Of a stretch of 64,000 nucleotides of DNA, positions 38,980-46,606 are shown piece by piece. The position numbers were made by a program, and so were the translations under genes. How positions within the stretch are numbered: position 1 is the first letter of the stretch; every line of letters begins with the position of its first letter. Below the pieces are notes generated by a model, which did not search any database, was not told where the DNA came from, and saw nothing but the letters and a program-made list of their open reading frames with translations. The stretch is from Clavibacter sp. (GTDB taxonomy: Bacteria > Actinomycetota > Actinomycetes > Nanopelagicales > Nanopelagicaceae), in the NCBI GenBank assembly GCA_003569145.1, contig BGOH01000002.1, positions 124,001-188,000 on the forward strand, written 5' to 3'.

Positions 38980-39016
38980 GGGCCTTAGGAAATTTCTTTA
39001 AAAATCCCTAAGGCCC
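38980..39016 (-). terminator. Stem-loop between binding-protein and permease genes, copy 1
   Basis: GGGCCTTAGG (38980-38989) and CCTAAGGCCC (39007-39016) are perfect inverted repeats. An imperfect extension toward AAGCCTG/AAGCCTT lies outside them. On the minus strand the stem is followed after a short gap by TTTATTTTT. It lies between the stop of the binding-protein gene and dppB. It probably terminates part of the transcription or protects the upstream mRNA, giving more binding protein than permease. Confidence 0.7.
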
Positions 39017-39056
39017 TACAAGCCTTCAAAGTTGAGCGATTAGCTCTACTTCTTTT

Positions 39057-40910
39057 TTAGTACTTCCAATCCCAGAAGTTCCATTCCTTCACAGGAGATA
39101 GTGAGCTGGCCTTAACGCCCTTTAGGTCGTTGTCATAGGCAGTCACTGATGGATGCTGGTATAGAGGTAGTGTGTAAGCCTTACCAAAGATTTCACGTTC
39201 AATCTTGATAAAGGCTGTGCTTAGAACTGAATCTGACATTGGACGACCGAAAACATCATCCAAAATCGCATCTAGTCCAGGACCTGAGTTTGCTCCGCTG
39301 TAATTGTTGGAGCCATCAGAGCGCCAGTTGGCGCGAATTGATCCTTGCGCTGTGCTGGTTGCAGCCCAGGCAAAGAATGTGGCGTCATACTTGGAATCGC
39401 GAAGCTTTGGTGACCAATCAACTTGAGTATCAAGGTTTACATCAAAGCCGCACTTAGCAAGGTTTGCCTTAAGCAATAGCGCTTGCGCTGCACGACGTGC
39501 ATTGTTTCCAGGAACTAGGAAGTTCACCTTAAGCGGATTCTTCACAGCGTCCTTCTGATACTTCTGAACGAGTGAGAGAGAGCGCTTATTTAGTGAATCT
39601 TGTGTTCCAACATAATATGAAGATCCATTAGCAGCAATAACTTTTGCATACTTGCTATCTTCATGTGATGGAACTGTTACTGAGCGAAGTGGTGGAATCT
39701 CAGAGTTAATCGTAGCGATCAACTTCTCGACAATTTCTTGACGAGGAACGCAGAGTAGGAAGGCGCGACGTAGGTCCGTTGCCTTCTGTCCATTTCCGGC
39801 AAATAGACCGGTGTATGGCGTTCCACCTGAGAAGTAAGCACCGCTACGAAGATCTACGTGCTCATAAGCTCCGCCGAGACCACCAATTGTGGTTACGCCA
39901 GCAAGCTTCTTCAAAGCAGCGACTCCGTCAGCTGTCTGTTGACCTGAGTAGAGAGAAACTTCACCATTACCAAGGGCCTGAACCACTGGGTTTCCATCAG
40001 CTACGAACTTCTGGATGATGTTTTTGATATCTCCTGAGACCTTAGGTCCTGAGTTATAAAGTGGGTTTGCCTTAAGGGTTACTGATTGACCCTTAACTGC
40101 GCTTACGACGTTGAAGCCACCATTTCCAACCCATAGAAGTGGGTTAGTTGTCGCAGCGTTAACATCTGGGCTGTTATAAGAAGTTGACCAGATATCACCG
40201 ATCTTCTTTAGAAGAGTAGTGTCTTTGGCAACGAAAGCGTCATACCAACGATCCCTTGCAGCTTCATTTTGTGCAACAGTCTGAAGTGATGTCTTTCCTT
40301 CAGCATTCAGCGTGTAAGCGTGTACTGGACGTGGTCCGATAACAGTTAGCCACCAATCTGGGAACTTCTGCTTGTACTTGAAGGTAACTGACATTTTGTC
40401 AGCGCTTAGTACTGGATCGCCTGTCTGGTATAGCGAATAGGTGCTTGAAGAAAGACCGGCAGCATTAAATGCCATCTTGTCTCCCTTAGCCCAATCACCT
40501 AGACCTGCAGCCTTTGCATAATCGCGGCTATAAATCATGTGAGATGAGAGAAGGTCAACTCCATTAATTGGAGTTCCATCTGACCAAACTCTTCCTGGAG
40601 CTACGGTGTACTGAACACGGAAATCAGTGGCCTTATTTGAAGTTACTTTATAAGAACCAAATGTGGTGTTCTGTACCCAAGTTCTTGAGGAATCGTAATA
40701 TCCAAATCCTATACCGGTTAGATAACCGATAGTGGAGTTTGTTACCAAGTTGAAACCAACAACAGCTGAGTTAAAGCCTGATAGAGGGTTTGGCTCATGG
40801 AGAATTACAGTTCCATTCTTAGCCGCATTTGCTGGCGGCGTTACTGTTGAAGCAGCAAGAAGGATCGAAAGTGATCCAACAATTGCCACTCTTAACTTCT
40901 TGTTTTTCAA
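39057..40910 (-). CDS. Secreted solute-binding protein, family 5 (peptide), copy 1
   Basis: The protein has 617 residues. The signal peptide ends PPANA-A near residue 29 with an AXA site and no lipobox cysteine. The mature protein is SBP_bac_5: PNPLSGFNS, RVQYTVAPGRVWSDGTPINGVDLL, a hinge region with LRRAFLLCVPRQEIVEKLI, and a C-terminal FFAWAATS...YTLPLYQHPSVTAYD. It captures peptides or similar solutes for the adjacent permeases. The start is TTG, strongly supported by AGGAGG seven bases ahead. It shares clear similarity with the protein at 44597-46441. Confidence 0.92.
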   Translation of the reverse strand: MKNKKLRVAIVGSLSILLAASTVTPPANAAKNGTVILHEPNPLSGFNSAVVGFNLVTNSTIGYLTGIGFGYYDSSRTWVQNTTFGSYKVTSNKATDFRVQYTVAPGRVWSDGTPINGVDLLSSHMIYSRDYAKAAGLGDWAKGDKMAFNAAGLSSSTYSLYQTGDPVLSADKMSVTFKYKQKFPDWWLTVIGPRPVHAYTLNAEGKTSLQTVAQNEAARDRWYDAFVAKDTTLLKKIGDIWSTSYNSPDVNAATTNPLLWVGNGGFNVVSAVKGQSVTLKANPLYNSGPKVSGDIKNIIQKFVADGNPVVQALGNGEVSLYSGQQTADGVAALKKLAGVTTIGGLGGAYEHVDLRSGAYFSGGTPYTGLFAGNGQKATDLRRAFLLCVPRQEIVEKLIATINSEIPPLRSVTVPSHEDSKYAKVIAANGSSYYVGTQDSLNKRSLSLVQKYQKDAVKNPLKVNFLVPGNNARRAAQALLLKANLAKCGFDVNLDTQVDWSPKLRDSKYDATFFAWAATSTAQGSIRANWRSDGSNNYSGANSGPGLDAILDDVFGRPMSDSVLSTAFIKIEREIFGKAYTLPLYQHPSVTAYDNDLKGVKASSLSPVKEWNFWDWKY

Positions 40911-41072
40911 GATAACCTCCTAAAAGGTCTTTGTTTGCGGGTATAGTCATTAATAAAGAGTCGACCGCTTTACCATTAACTAACCCTCGAGGGTTGGCAA
41001 ATTCTGCCTTATCGGACTATTTCTGACAATTTATTACCCAGGCTCTGGATAACAGAAACTTTATAATTTTTC

Positions 41073-41091
41073 AGCCCTCGAAGGGCTTTTT
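41073..41091 (+). terminator. Orphan rightward terminator
   Basis: AGCCCT (41073-41078) pairs with AGGGCT (41082-41087) around CGA and is followed by TTTTT (to 41091). On the minus strand the T run is absent. No rightward coding gene lies upstream within the spacer. It may end a small RNA made antisense to, or upstream of, the binding-protein promoter, or stop a rightward transcript from further left. Confidence 0.6.
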
Positions 41092-41122
41092 CAGGCGTAA
41101 ACCTAGGGATAACAACTGGGCA

Positions 41123-41179
41123 CCTGAATATGCCTGTCCAACTTGCCTTGGTTCAAGCCGCTACAGGCGGGCAATCAGG
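41123..41179 (+). promoter_or_regulatory. Candidate structured leader of PH-like gene copy 2
   Basis: Short complementary blocks occur in interleaved order. Outer CCTGA (41123-41127) pairs with TCAGG (41175-41179). GCCTGT (41132-41137) pairs with ACAGGC (41163-41168), and TTGCC (41143-41147) pairs with GGCAA (41170-41174). The last two cross each other, as in an H-type pseudoknot. A small CTTG/CAAG hairpin sits between. This lies 40-100 bases before the GTG start. No known riboswitch is recognised. Confidence 0.35.
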
Positions 41180-41220
41180 GAGATAAGAATAATCCCAGTC
41201 TCTGATGGGAGGATTCACAG

Positions 41221-41820
41221 GTGAACAACGTTGAGCAATTTCGCCCTCGAAATGGATATTTCTTATCGTTCTGGGCATTTTTCACCATAAGCACTTTAAC
41301 TTACGTCAATGTTTTGGATTATGGATTTCTCGGTGGCCTGCCCAGCATCACATGGGGTCTATTTGCTTCTTCGTTTTTCTATTTGATTTTCATTCACCCT
41401 AAAGTTATTTATTGCGATGAAGGTTTAGTGATTGTAAATCCTATGAGAAGAATTACTTTAGGTTGGCATGAGATTTCCCAGATAGATTCTAAATTCACTA
41501 TGTTTGTCATGCATCAACCAACTGGCATCAAGTTTCACTCATTTGCTGCCCAAGCCCCGGGCAGATATCACATACGAAATGTTCATCCATCTGAGATTCG
41601 GGGTATGAAGCTAAACGATAGCGGCAGTATCAAAGCCGGAGAGAGTCCTAGAAGTAATTCTGGGATTGCAATCGCAATTGCTAGAACTCGCTTTGAAAAC
41701 TTTCACCAAAGGGGAGATTTGGTCGGATTGAATTTTTCTTCTGAATTTAATCGGCCAGGAGCTGTTATTCTCTGCTCGCTGTTCCTATTGGCAATTATTA
41801 CCCAACTAATTCAAGCTTAA
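41221..41820 (+). CDS. PH-like domain membrane protein, copy 2
   Basis: The protein has 199 residues. It has two membrane segments at about 14-58 and a PH-like strand region (VIYCDEGLVIVNPMRRITLGWHEISQIDSKF). The block NVHPSEIRGM...SIKAGESPRSNSGIAIAIARTRF matches copy 1 closely, and a C-terminal helix (VILCSLFLLAIITQL) ends it. The GTG start has GGGAGG ahead. The function is unknown. Its stop overlaps that of dppC copy 2 by four bases, the same arrangement as copy 1, so the gene was probably duplicated together with the transporter. Confidence 0.75.
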   Translation: MNNVEQFRPRNGYFLSFWAFFTISTLTYVNVLDYGFLGGLPSITWGLFASSFFYLIFIHPKVIYCDEGLVIVNPMRRITLGWHEISQIDSKFTMFVMHQPTGIKFHSFAAQAPGRYHIRNVHPSEIRGMKLNDSGSIKAGESPRSNSGIAIAIARTRFENFHQRGDLVGLNFSSEFNRPGAVILCSLFLLAIITQLIQA

Positions 41821-42908
41821 GCGAACTCGCCTCTATTTTGCATGGCGCGCGCATTAGCTTTCTCTTTACGACTCAAGCGCCGGCGTTGTCTTGGATCAAA
41901 GGCATCTCTTAAACCATCCCCGATAAAGTTAATGCAAAGGGCAATGATGATGATGAAGATTCCTGGATACCAAAATAGCCAAGGCCTGGTGGTAAAGGCG
42001 TCTTGGTAATTTGAAATTAGTAGTCCTAGCGAAACATCAGGTGAGGTGACTCCAAAGCCAAGATAACTCAAGGCCGTTTCCAGCAAAATTGCGCCTGACA
42101 TTAAAAGAGTTACTGACACAATAATTACCCCAACCGCATTGGGCAAAATGTGCTTGAAAATTATGCGCCGATTGCTGGCCCCAGCCACTCGAGAGGCATC
42201 CACGAATTCACGTTCCCGCAGCGTTAAAAACTCACCTCGAACTAAACGGGATAAACCAGTCCAGGAGAATAGACCCAATAAGAGAGCCAAGAATGCCGCC
42301 CCTTTATTGCCGAAGTGAAATCCGATCACAGAACCGATGATGATTACTGGAACGGTGATAATAAAGTCAACGAGTCGCATCAAAATAGCATCAACCCAGC
42401 CACGGAAATATCCTGCAATTGAGCCAATAATAGTTCCAAGAGTTGCTGCGATTGCTCCGATTATAAACATAACGAGAATAGAGCGTTGAGCTCCTCGCAT
42501 CACAAGAGCTAAGTAATCACGGCCAATATCGTCTTGCCCAAAGGGATGTTCGCCAAGGGATACTCCATCGCCATCTAGAAGGGGAACCGCATCAATTGTG
42601 GGGCAACCGATCGAGCCATCGATGCAATCTGCTCCATAACGGAGCTCTGGCATATCTTCAAATCCATATTTCCACCAACCAGGAATTATGTACGGATCTT
42701 TTTCATTTCCTATGCGCCAATCAAGAGCGGTATAAACCACTGCAATTAAAGTAAACAAGACAACGACTGAAATCATTGCTGCTCTGTGTCGAAAGAATCT
42801 ACGTAAAACTATTTGACCCTGGCTTAATCCTTCAGTTTCCTTATTGAAGATGGCATTTTCATTAGCCTCTTTTAGAATTTCTACTTTTTCGTTTCTTTTT
42901 GCCATCAC
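41817..42908 (-). CDS. Peptide ABC transporter permease, DppC-type, copy 2
   Basis: The protein has 363 residues. It is strongly similar to copy 1 along its whole length: NKETEGLSQGQIVLRRFFRHRAA, GEHPFGQDDIGRDYLALVMRG, and the EAA loop FVDASRVAGASNRRIIFKHILPN. The tail GDGLRDAFDPRQRRRLSRKEKANARA is also shared. It overlaps the upstream dppB by four bases. No ATPase gene follows. The operon ends here against the convergent PH-like gene. Confidence 0.92.
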   Translation of the reverse strand: MMAKRNEKVEILKEANENAIFNKETEGLSQGQIVLRRFFRHRAAMISVVVLFTLIAVVYTALDWRIGNEKDPYIIPGWWKYGFEDMPELRYGADCIDGSIGCPTIDAVPLLDGDGVSLGEHPFGQDDIGRDYLALVMRGAQRSILVMFIIGAIAATLGTIIGSIAGYFRGWVDAILMRLVDFIITVPVIIIGSVIGFHFGNKGAAFLALLLGLFSWTGLSRLVRGEFLTLREREFVDASRVAGASNRRIIFKHILPNAVGVIIVSVTLLMSGAILLETALSYLGFGVTSPDVSLGLLISNYQDAFTTRPWLFWYPGIFIIIIALCINFIGDGLRDAFDPRQRRRLSRKEKANARAMQNRGEFA

Positions 42909-44449
42909 TTACCAGCTCCGACACGAATTCTAGGATCCAAGGCCGAATAAAGTAAATCTGCAACTAGATTGGCCAAGATTGCCAGAGTTGAGAGGAAGAG
43001 AATTACTCCCATCAAGAGATTTAAATCAAAGGAATTAATAGCCTTATTAAATAGAGTTCCCATACCCTGCCAAGCAAATACTCGCTCGGTGATAATTGCT
43101 CCGCCAACGATTCCAGCGACATCACCAACCATAATTGTGGTTAATGGAATCATGGTATTTCTAAAAGCATGGCGCATAATTACCGTTCGCTCGGTTAAAC
43201 CCTTCGCCCTTGCAGTTCTGATGTAATCCTGATTTAAAACATCAAGCAGGGTGCCTCGTGAAAAGCGAATATATCCAGCAAAAGAGATCAGTGTTAAGGC
43301 AAGAGTTGGCAGAACTAGGTGCATGGCAAAATCAAGAACTCGCACCCAGAAGGAGGTTTCCGAGAGCCAAATCGTTGATTGGCCAATTGTTGCAACTGGA
43401 CGGTAATTAACATCATCACTCTCTACGAACGGCCTCCAAGCCTGCATCATCTGATCAATCAAAATCAGACCCCAAATTAAAACTGAAGTTATGATGCTGG
43501 TGCGAATTACGGGGCCGCGATCAATACGCGCAAAAATAAATGAAACTGCAACCGCGGAGATTAGAAATGCAATAAGCAAAGTCAATATACCGACTCTCGG
43601 ACGATTTGAATCGAGCAAACTTTGAGCTGGGAAGTAAAGAATCGTTCCAATTAGAACCATAAACAAATTGCTCTTTAGGGCATTGCGATCAGAGAGGCCA
43701 ACCGAGAGATATGTAACACCAAATGCAATTCCCACACTAAAGATAAAGATTGCAACTGGGCCCAGGCGCGGATAAGAAAGCCATTCGGTAGCGCTTAAGA
43801 AACTTAAGAAAGTTGCATTGGCTAGAAAAGCTACTGAGAAAATCATAAAAACTCTTCTTCGCGATCCACTGATAATTGCGGCCCAGAAAAAACCTGTTAG
43901 AGCGCTTAATCCAATAATCCATGGGGGCGATATCTTGGCGGTCACCAGAAAGTCATTAAAGTCAATGGCCAAATACTGTTTTAGTAAAACGGCCACCCAG
44001 AAGATTGGAAGGGAGAAGAGTAGGAATGCAAAGAATGTCATTCCATAGTCAAAACGAGAATATTGACGAAGCGCAGAGGTAATTCCAAGTGCGATACCAA
44101 GAACAATCGCCACAATTGTTGCCACCGCGACTAGTCGAATAGTGGTTGGAATAGCTTCAATAATTGTGTCGACCACCGGCTGCTGCTCTCTGGTCAAACC
44201 AAAGTTGGGATTGCCCACGAAAATTCCCAGCACGCCTCTAAGCCAAATGAAATAACGAAGTGGCGGCGGAAGATCTAGGCGAAGCTCTCTAGTCAGGGCT
44301 TGAATTAAGTAATCTCTATTTTGGGCATCACTTAAACGAAGATCTGCCAGAGGATCAGTTGAGATAGCCGAGAGGTTATAGAGCAGGAAACTAGAGCCAA
44401 AGAGGATAACGACTAGTGCACCAAGGCGACGGAGAATGTAAGCAAACAT
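42905..44449 (-). CDS. Peptide ABC transporter permease, long DppB-type, copy 2
   Basis: From the ATG at 44449, supported by GGAGG seven bases ahead, the protein has 514 residues, exactly the length of copy 1. The same inserted block of extra hydrophobic helices follows LKQYLAIDFNDFLV. The conserved C-part has LISFAGYIRFSRGTLLDVLNQDYIRTARAKGL and the EAA loop ERTVIMRHAFRNTMIPL. A longer frame to 44509 would enter the intergenic stem-loop and is not preferred. Confidence 0.9.
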   Translation of the reverse strand: MFAYILRRLGALVVILFGSSFLLYNLSAISTDPLADLRLSDAQNRDYLIQALTRELRLDLPPPLRYFIWLRGVLGIFVGNPNFGLTREQQPVVDTIIEAIPTTIRLVAVATIVAIVLGIALGITSALRQYSRFDYGMTFFAFLLFSLPIFWVAVLLKQYLAIDFNDFLVTAKISPPWIIGLSALTGFFWAAIISGSRRRVFMIFSVAFLANATFLSFLSATEWLSYPRLGPVAIFIFSVGIAFGVTYLSVGLSDRNALKSNLFMVLIGTILYFPAQSLLDSNRPRVGILTLLIAFLISAVAVSFIFARIDRGPVIRTSIITSVLIWGLILIDQMMQAWRPFVESDDVNYRPVATIGQSTIWLSETSFWVRVLDFAMHLVLPTLALTLISFAGYIRFSRGTLLDVLNQDYIRTARAKGLTERTVIMRHAFRNTMIPLTTIMVGDVAGIVGGAIITERVFAWQGMGTLFNKAINSFDLNLLMGVILFLSTLAILANLVADLLYSALDPRIRVGAGK

Positions 44450-44499
44450 CTCTTCGCCTCCTACGTTAAGTTTTAGTTTAGAGCGGCTACCACATGTTT

Positions 44500-44535
44500 C
44501 AAGTGGCACCTGGAATTTTAACCAGGTGCCACTTG
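44500..44535 (-). promoter_or_regulatory. Perfect 14-bp stem-loop between binding-protein and permease genes, copy 2
   Basis: CAAGTGGCACCTGG (44500-44513) and CCAGGTGCCACTTG (44522-44535) are exact inverted repeats with an eight-base AATTTTAA loop. On the minus strand no T run follows, so it is less like a terminator. It is more like a barrier that protects the binding-protein mRNA from 3' decay. The equivalent position in copy 1 also has a stem-loop, with a different sequence. Confidence 0.75.
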
Positions 44536-44596
44536 GATTACTGCTATTTACTCACCTTTTTCAAGGAGAGTTTTGACTCAAATTAAGGATTACTCC

Positions 44597-46441
44597 TTAC
44601 TTTGAGTACTTCCACTCCCAATAGTTCCATACCAACTGTGGTGACAGTGGGTTTGGCTTGACGTTCTGCAGCTTCTTATTAACTGCAGTTACCCCTGGGT
44701 GCTGGAATATAGGAAGGGTGATTGCATCTTTCATAAGTTCTTTCTCAACAACTAAGTATTGAGCGAGCTTATCTTTTTCAGAGAGAAGAGTTCCGCGAAG
44801 TAGCTCAACGGCCTTATCAACGGTCTTGTTCTTATAGCCAACAAGATTGTTTCCGCCATCTGAATAGAAGATGTCAGTATTACCCTCTTGAGTAATTGCT
44901 GACTTCACCCATGCAAAGAATTGAGCGTCATATTCGCTGGAATCAAGATAGCTTGACCAACCAGATCGTCCTGGAGCATTGAGATCGAAACCAGCGCGGG
45001 CAAGAGCTGCCTTTGCGATTTGCGCCTCGGATGCACGACGAGCATTTGATGGTTGACCCCAGAGCATGTTGACTTTCACATCAGTTGCTGAGTGCTTACG
45101 CACCATAGCAAGCGCTGCAGCTTCACGCTCTGCCTGAGTTCCCTTGGTGTATTTGGATACTCCGCTGTTCTTGATTAAGTCTTCGTAGCCAGGCTCACCT
45201 GGGAACAATAGAACTGAATCCATACGGACAGCTTTTGCATTAATTGGCTTAATCAACTTATCAACGATTTCATCGCGTGGATAAGCCATTAAGAATGCAG
45301 TTCTTAGATCGCGGGCCTTCTGGCTATCGCCAGCGAATGGTCCGGTGTATGGCTCGGAAACTCCATTTGCAGTTCCTGCCTTTAGATCGATGTGCTCATA
45401 AACAGCTTGAGCTCCACCGATGATTTTGGCAGTTGGAATCTCAGAAAGAATCTTGACTGAGTCAGCAGTTGGCTGGCCCTGATAGATATCTACTTCCTGA
45501 TTACGAAGCGCTTGAGCTGCAGCAGTTCCATCGCCAACAACGCGGAAGACCACAGTCTTTATCCCGCTGGTCTTAGGACCTGATGGATTAGTCACATGCT
45601 TCTTATTAAGCACCAAAGTCACGGACTGTCCCGTAATTGCGCTCTTTAGGATATATCCACCATTACCAACAAGAAGTAATGGGTTGGTTGAATCATCAAC
45701 GGTTGTGATGTTGTATGCCTTAGACCAAATGTCTCCAGCAGCCTTCATCAACTTAGTGTTGTAATCAAAGAATGCCTTCTCAAACTTGGCTTTAGCAGCC
45801 AAGTTAGCAGCAGCACTTTGTAGTTCGTCCTTACCTTCTGCAAGAAGAACTAGGGTGTGAACTGGTGATGGTCCAGGGCCAGTGATATCCCAATCAGGAA
45901 TCTTGGCATCGTACTCAATCGTTACAGACATCTTGTCGGCAGATAGAGTAGGAAGTCCAACATGGTGTGAGTCATATTTTCCACCATAACAGAGGGAGTC
46001 AAAAGCTGGTCTGACCTCGTTATCTGTTGGATCACCAAGTTTTGCAGTGAATGAATATGAGCTCGAGCAAGTAACGTGGCTCAAAAGAAGATCGACACCA
46101 GTAATTGGTGTTCCATCTGACCAAACTTTGCCCTTATTTACTGTGTACTGAACTTTAAATGGCTTCTGGCTTACGATTTTATATGAACCAAAAATCTTGT
46201 TTTCTACAAGCTTTGGTGAATTATCGTAGTAGTTGAAACCAAAGCCCTGCATATATGCAACTTCAGTGTTGAAAGTGAGGTTCATATTTGTAACGCTTGG
46301 ATTCAAACCAGTTAGCTGATTGCTGGTAACAAGTACTACAGTTGAGCGAGTTGCAGCATTCGCTGTTGTCAGCGTTGTAACTGCAAGACCCGCGGCAGCT
46401 GCAGTAGCGATCGCTACCTTGGCAATGCGAGTTAATTTCAT
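44597..46441 (-). CDS. Secreted solute-binding protein, family 5 (peptide), copy 2
   Basis: The protein has 614 residues. The signal peptide ends TTANA-A near residue 29, again without a lipobox. SBP_bac_5 features are NQLTGLNPS, VQYTVNKGKVWSDGTPITGVDLLLSH, ARDLRTAFLMAYPRDEIVDKLI and QFFAWVKSA...ITLPIFQHPGVTAVN. It parallels the copy-1 protein but is clearly diverged, so the two probably bind different peptides. The ATG has AGGAGA close by. It heads the operon with dppB and dppC copy 2. Confidence 0.92.
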   Translation of the reverse strand: MKLTRIAKVAIATAAAAGLAVTTLTTANAATRSTVVLVTSNQLTGLNPSVTNMNLTFNTEVAYMQGFGFNYYDNSPKLVENKIFGSYKIVSQKPFKVQYTVNKGKVWSDGTPITGVDLLLSHVTCSSSYSFTAKLGDPTDNEVRPAFDSLCYGGKYDSHHVGLPTLSADKMSVTIEYDAKIPDWDITGPGPSPVHTLVLLAEGKDELQSAAANLAAKAKFEKAFFDYNTKLMKAAGDIWSKAYNITTVDDSTNPLLLVGNGGYILKSAITGQSVTLVLNKKHVTNPSGPKTSGIKTVVFRVVGDGTAAAQALRNQEVDIYQGQPTADSVKILSEIPTAKIIGGAQAVYEHIDLKAGTANGVSEPYTGPFAGDSQKARDLRTAFLMAYPRDEIVDKLIKPINAKAVRMDSVLLFPGEPGYEDLIKNSGVSKYTKGTQAEREAAALAMVRKHSATDVKVNMLWGQPSNARRASEAQIAKAALARAGFDLNAPGRSGWSSYLDSSEYDAQFFAWVKSAITQEGNTDIFYSDGGNNLVGYKNKTVDKAVELLRGTLLSEKDKLAQYLVVEKELMKDAITLPIFQHPGVTAVNKKLQNVKPNPLSPQLVWNYWEWKYSK

Positions 46442-46606
46442 TTCTTCTCCTAGTGATAGAAATTAAGGACTAGGTATGGAAAGTCGACTTCCCCCACACC
46501 CGCATCCTTAGGGTGAGGTTAGCCTGCCCTATTTGACCCTTTTTAATCAATGTCGCACAGGTATCTATTTCGTTACCTAATTGCCTCAATCAAGCGTGAT
46601 TGAACC

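Larger units (their letters stand above)
40911..41220. promoter_or_regulatory. 310-base divergent spacer with several structured elements
   Basis: No protein gene is seen. The left part must hold the promoter of the leftward binding-protein gene. The middle has a compact rightward terminator (listed separately) with no gene before it. The right part, the leader of the PH-like gene, contains many short inverted repeats and a good GGGAGG ribosome site at its end. AT-rich blocks lie around 41030-41070. Confidence 0.5.
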
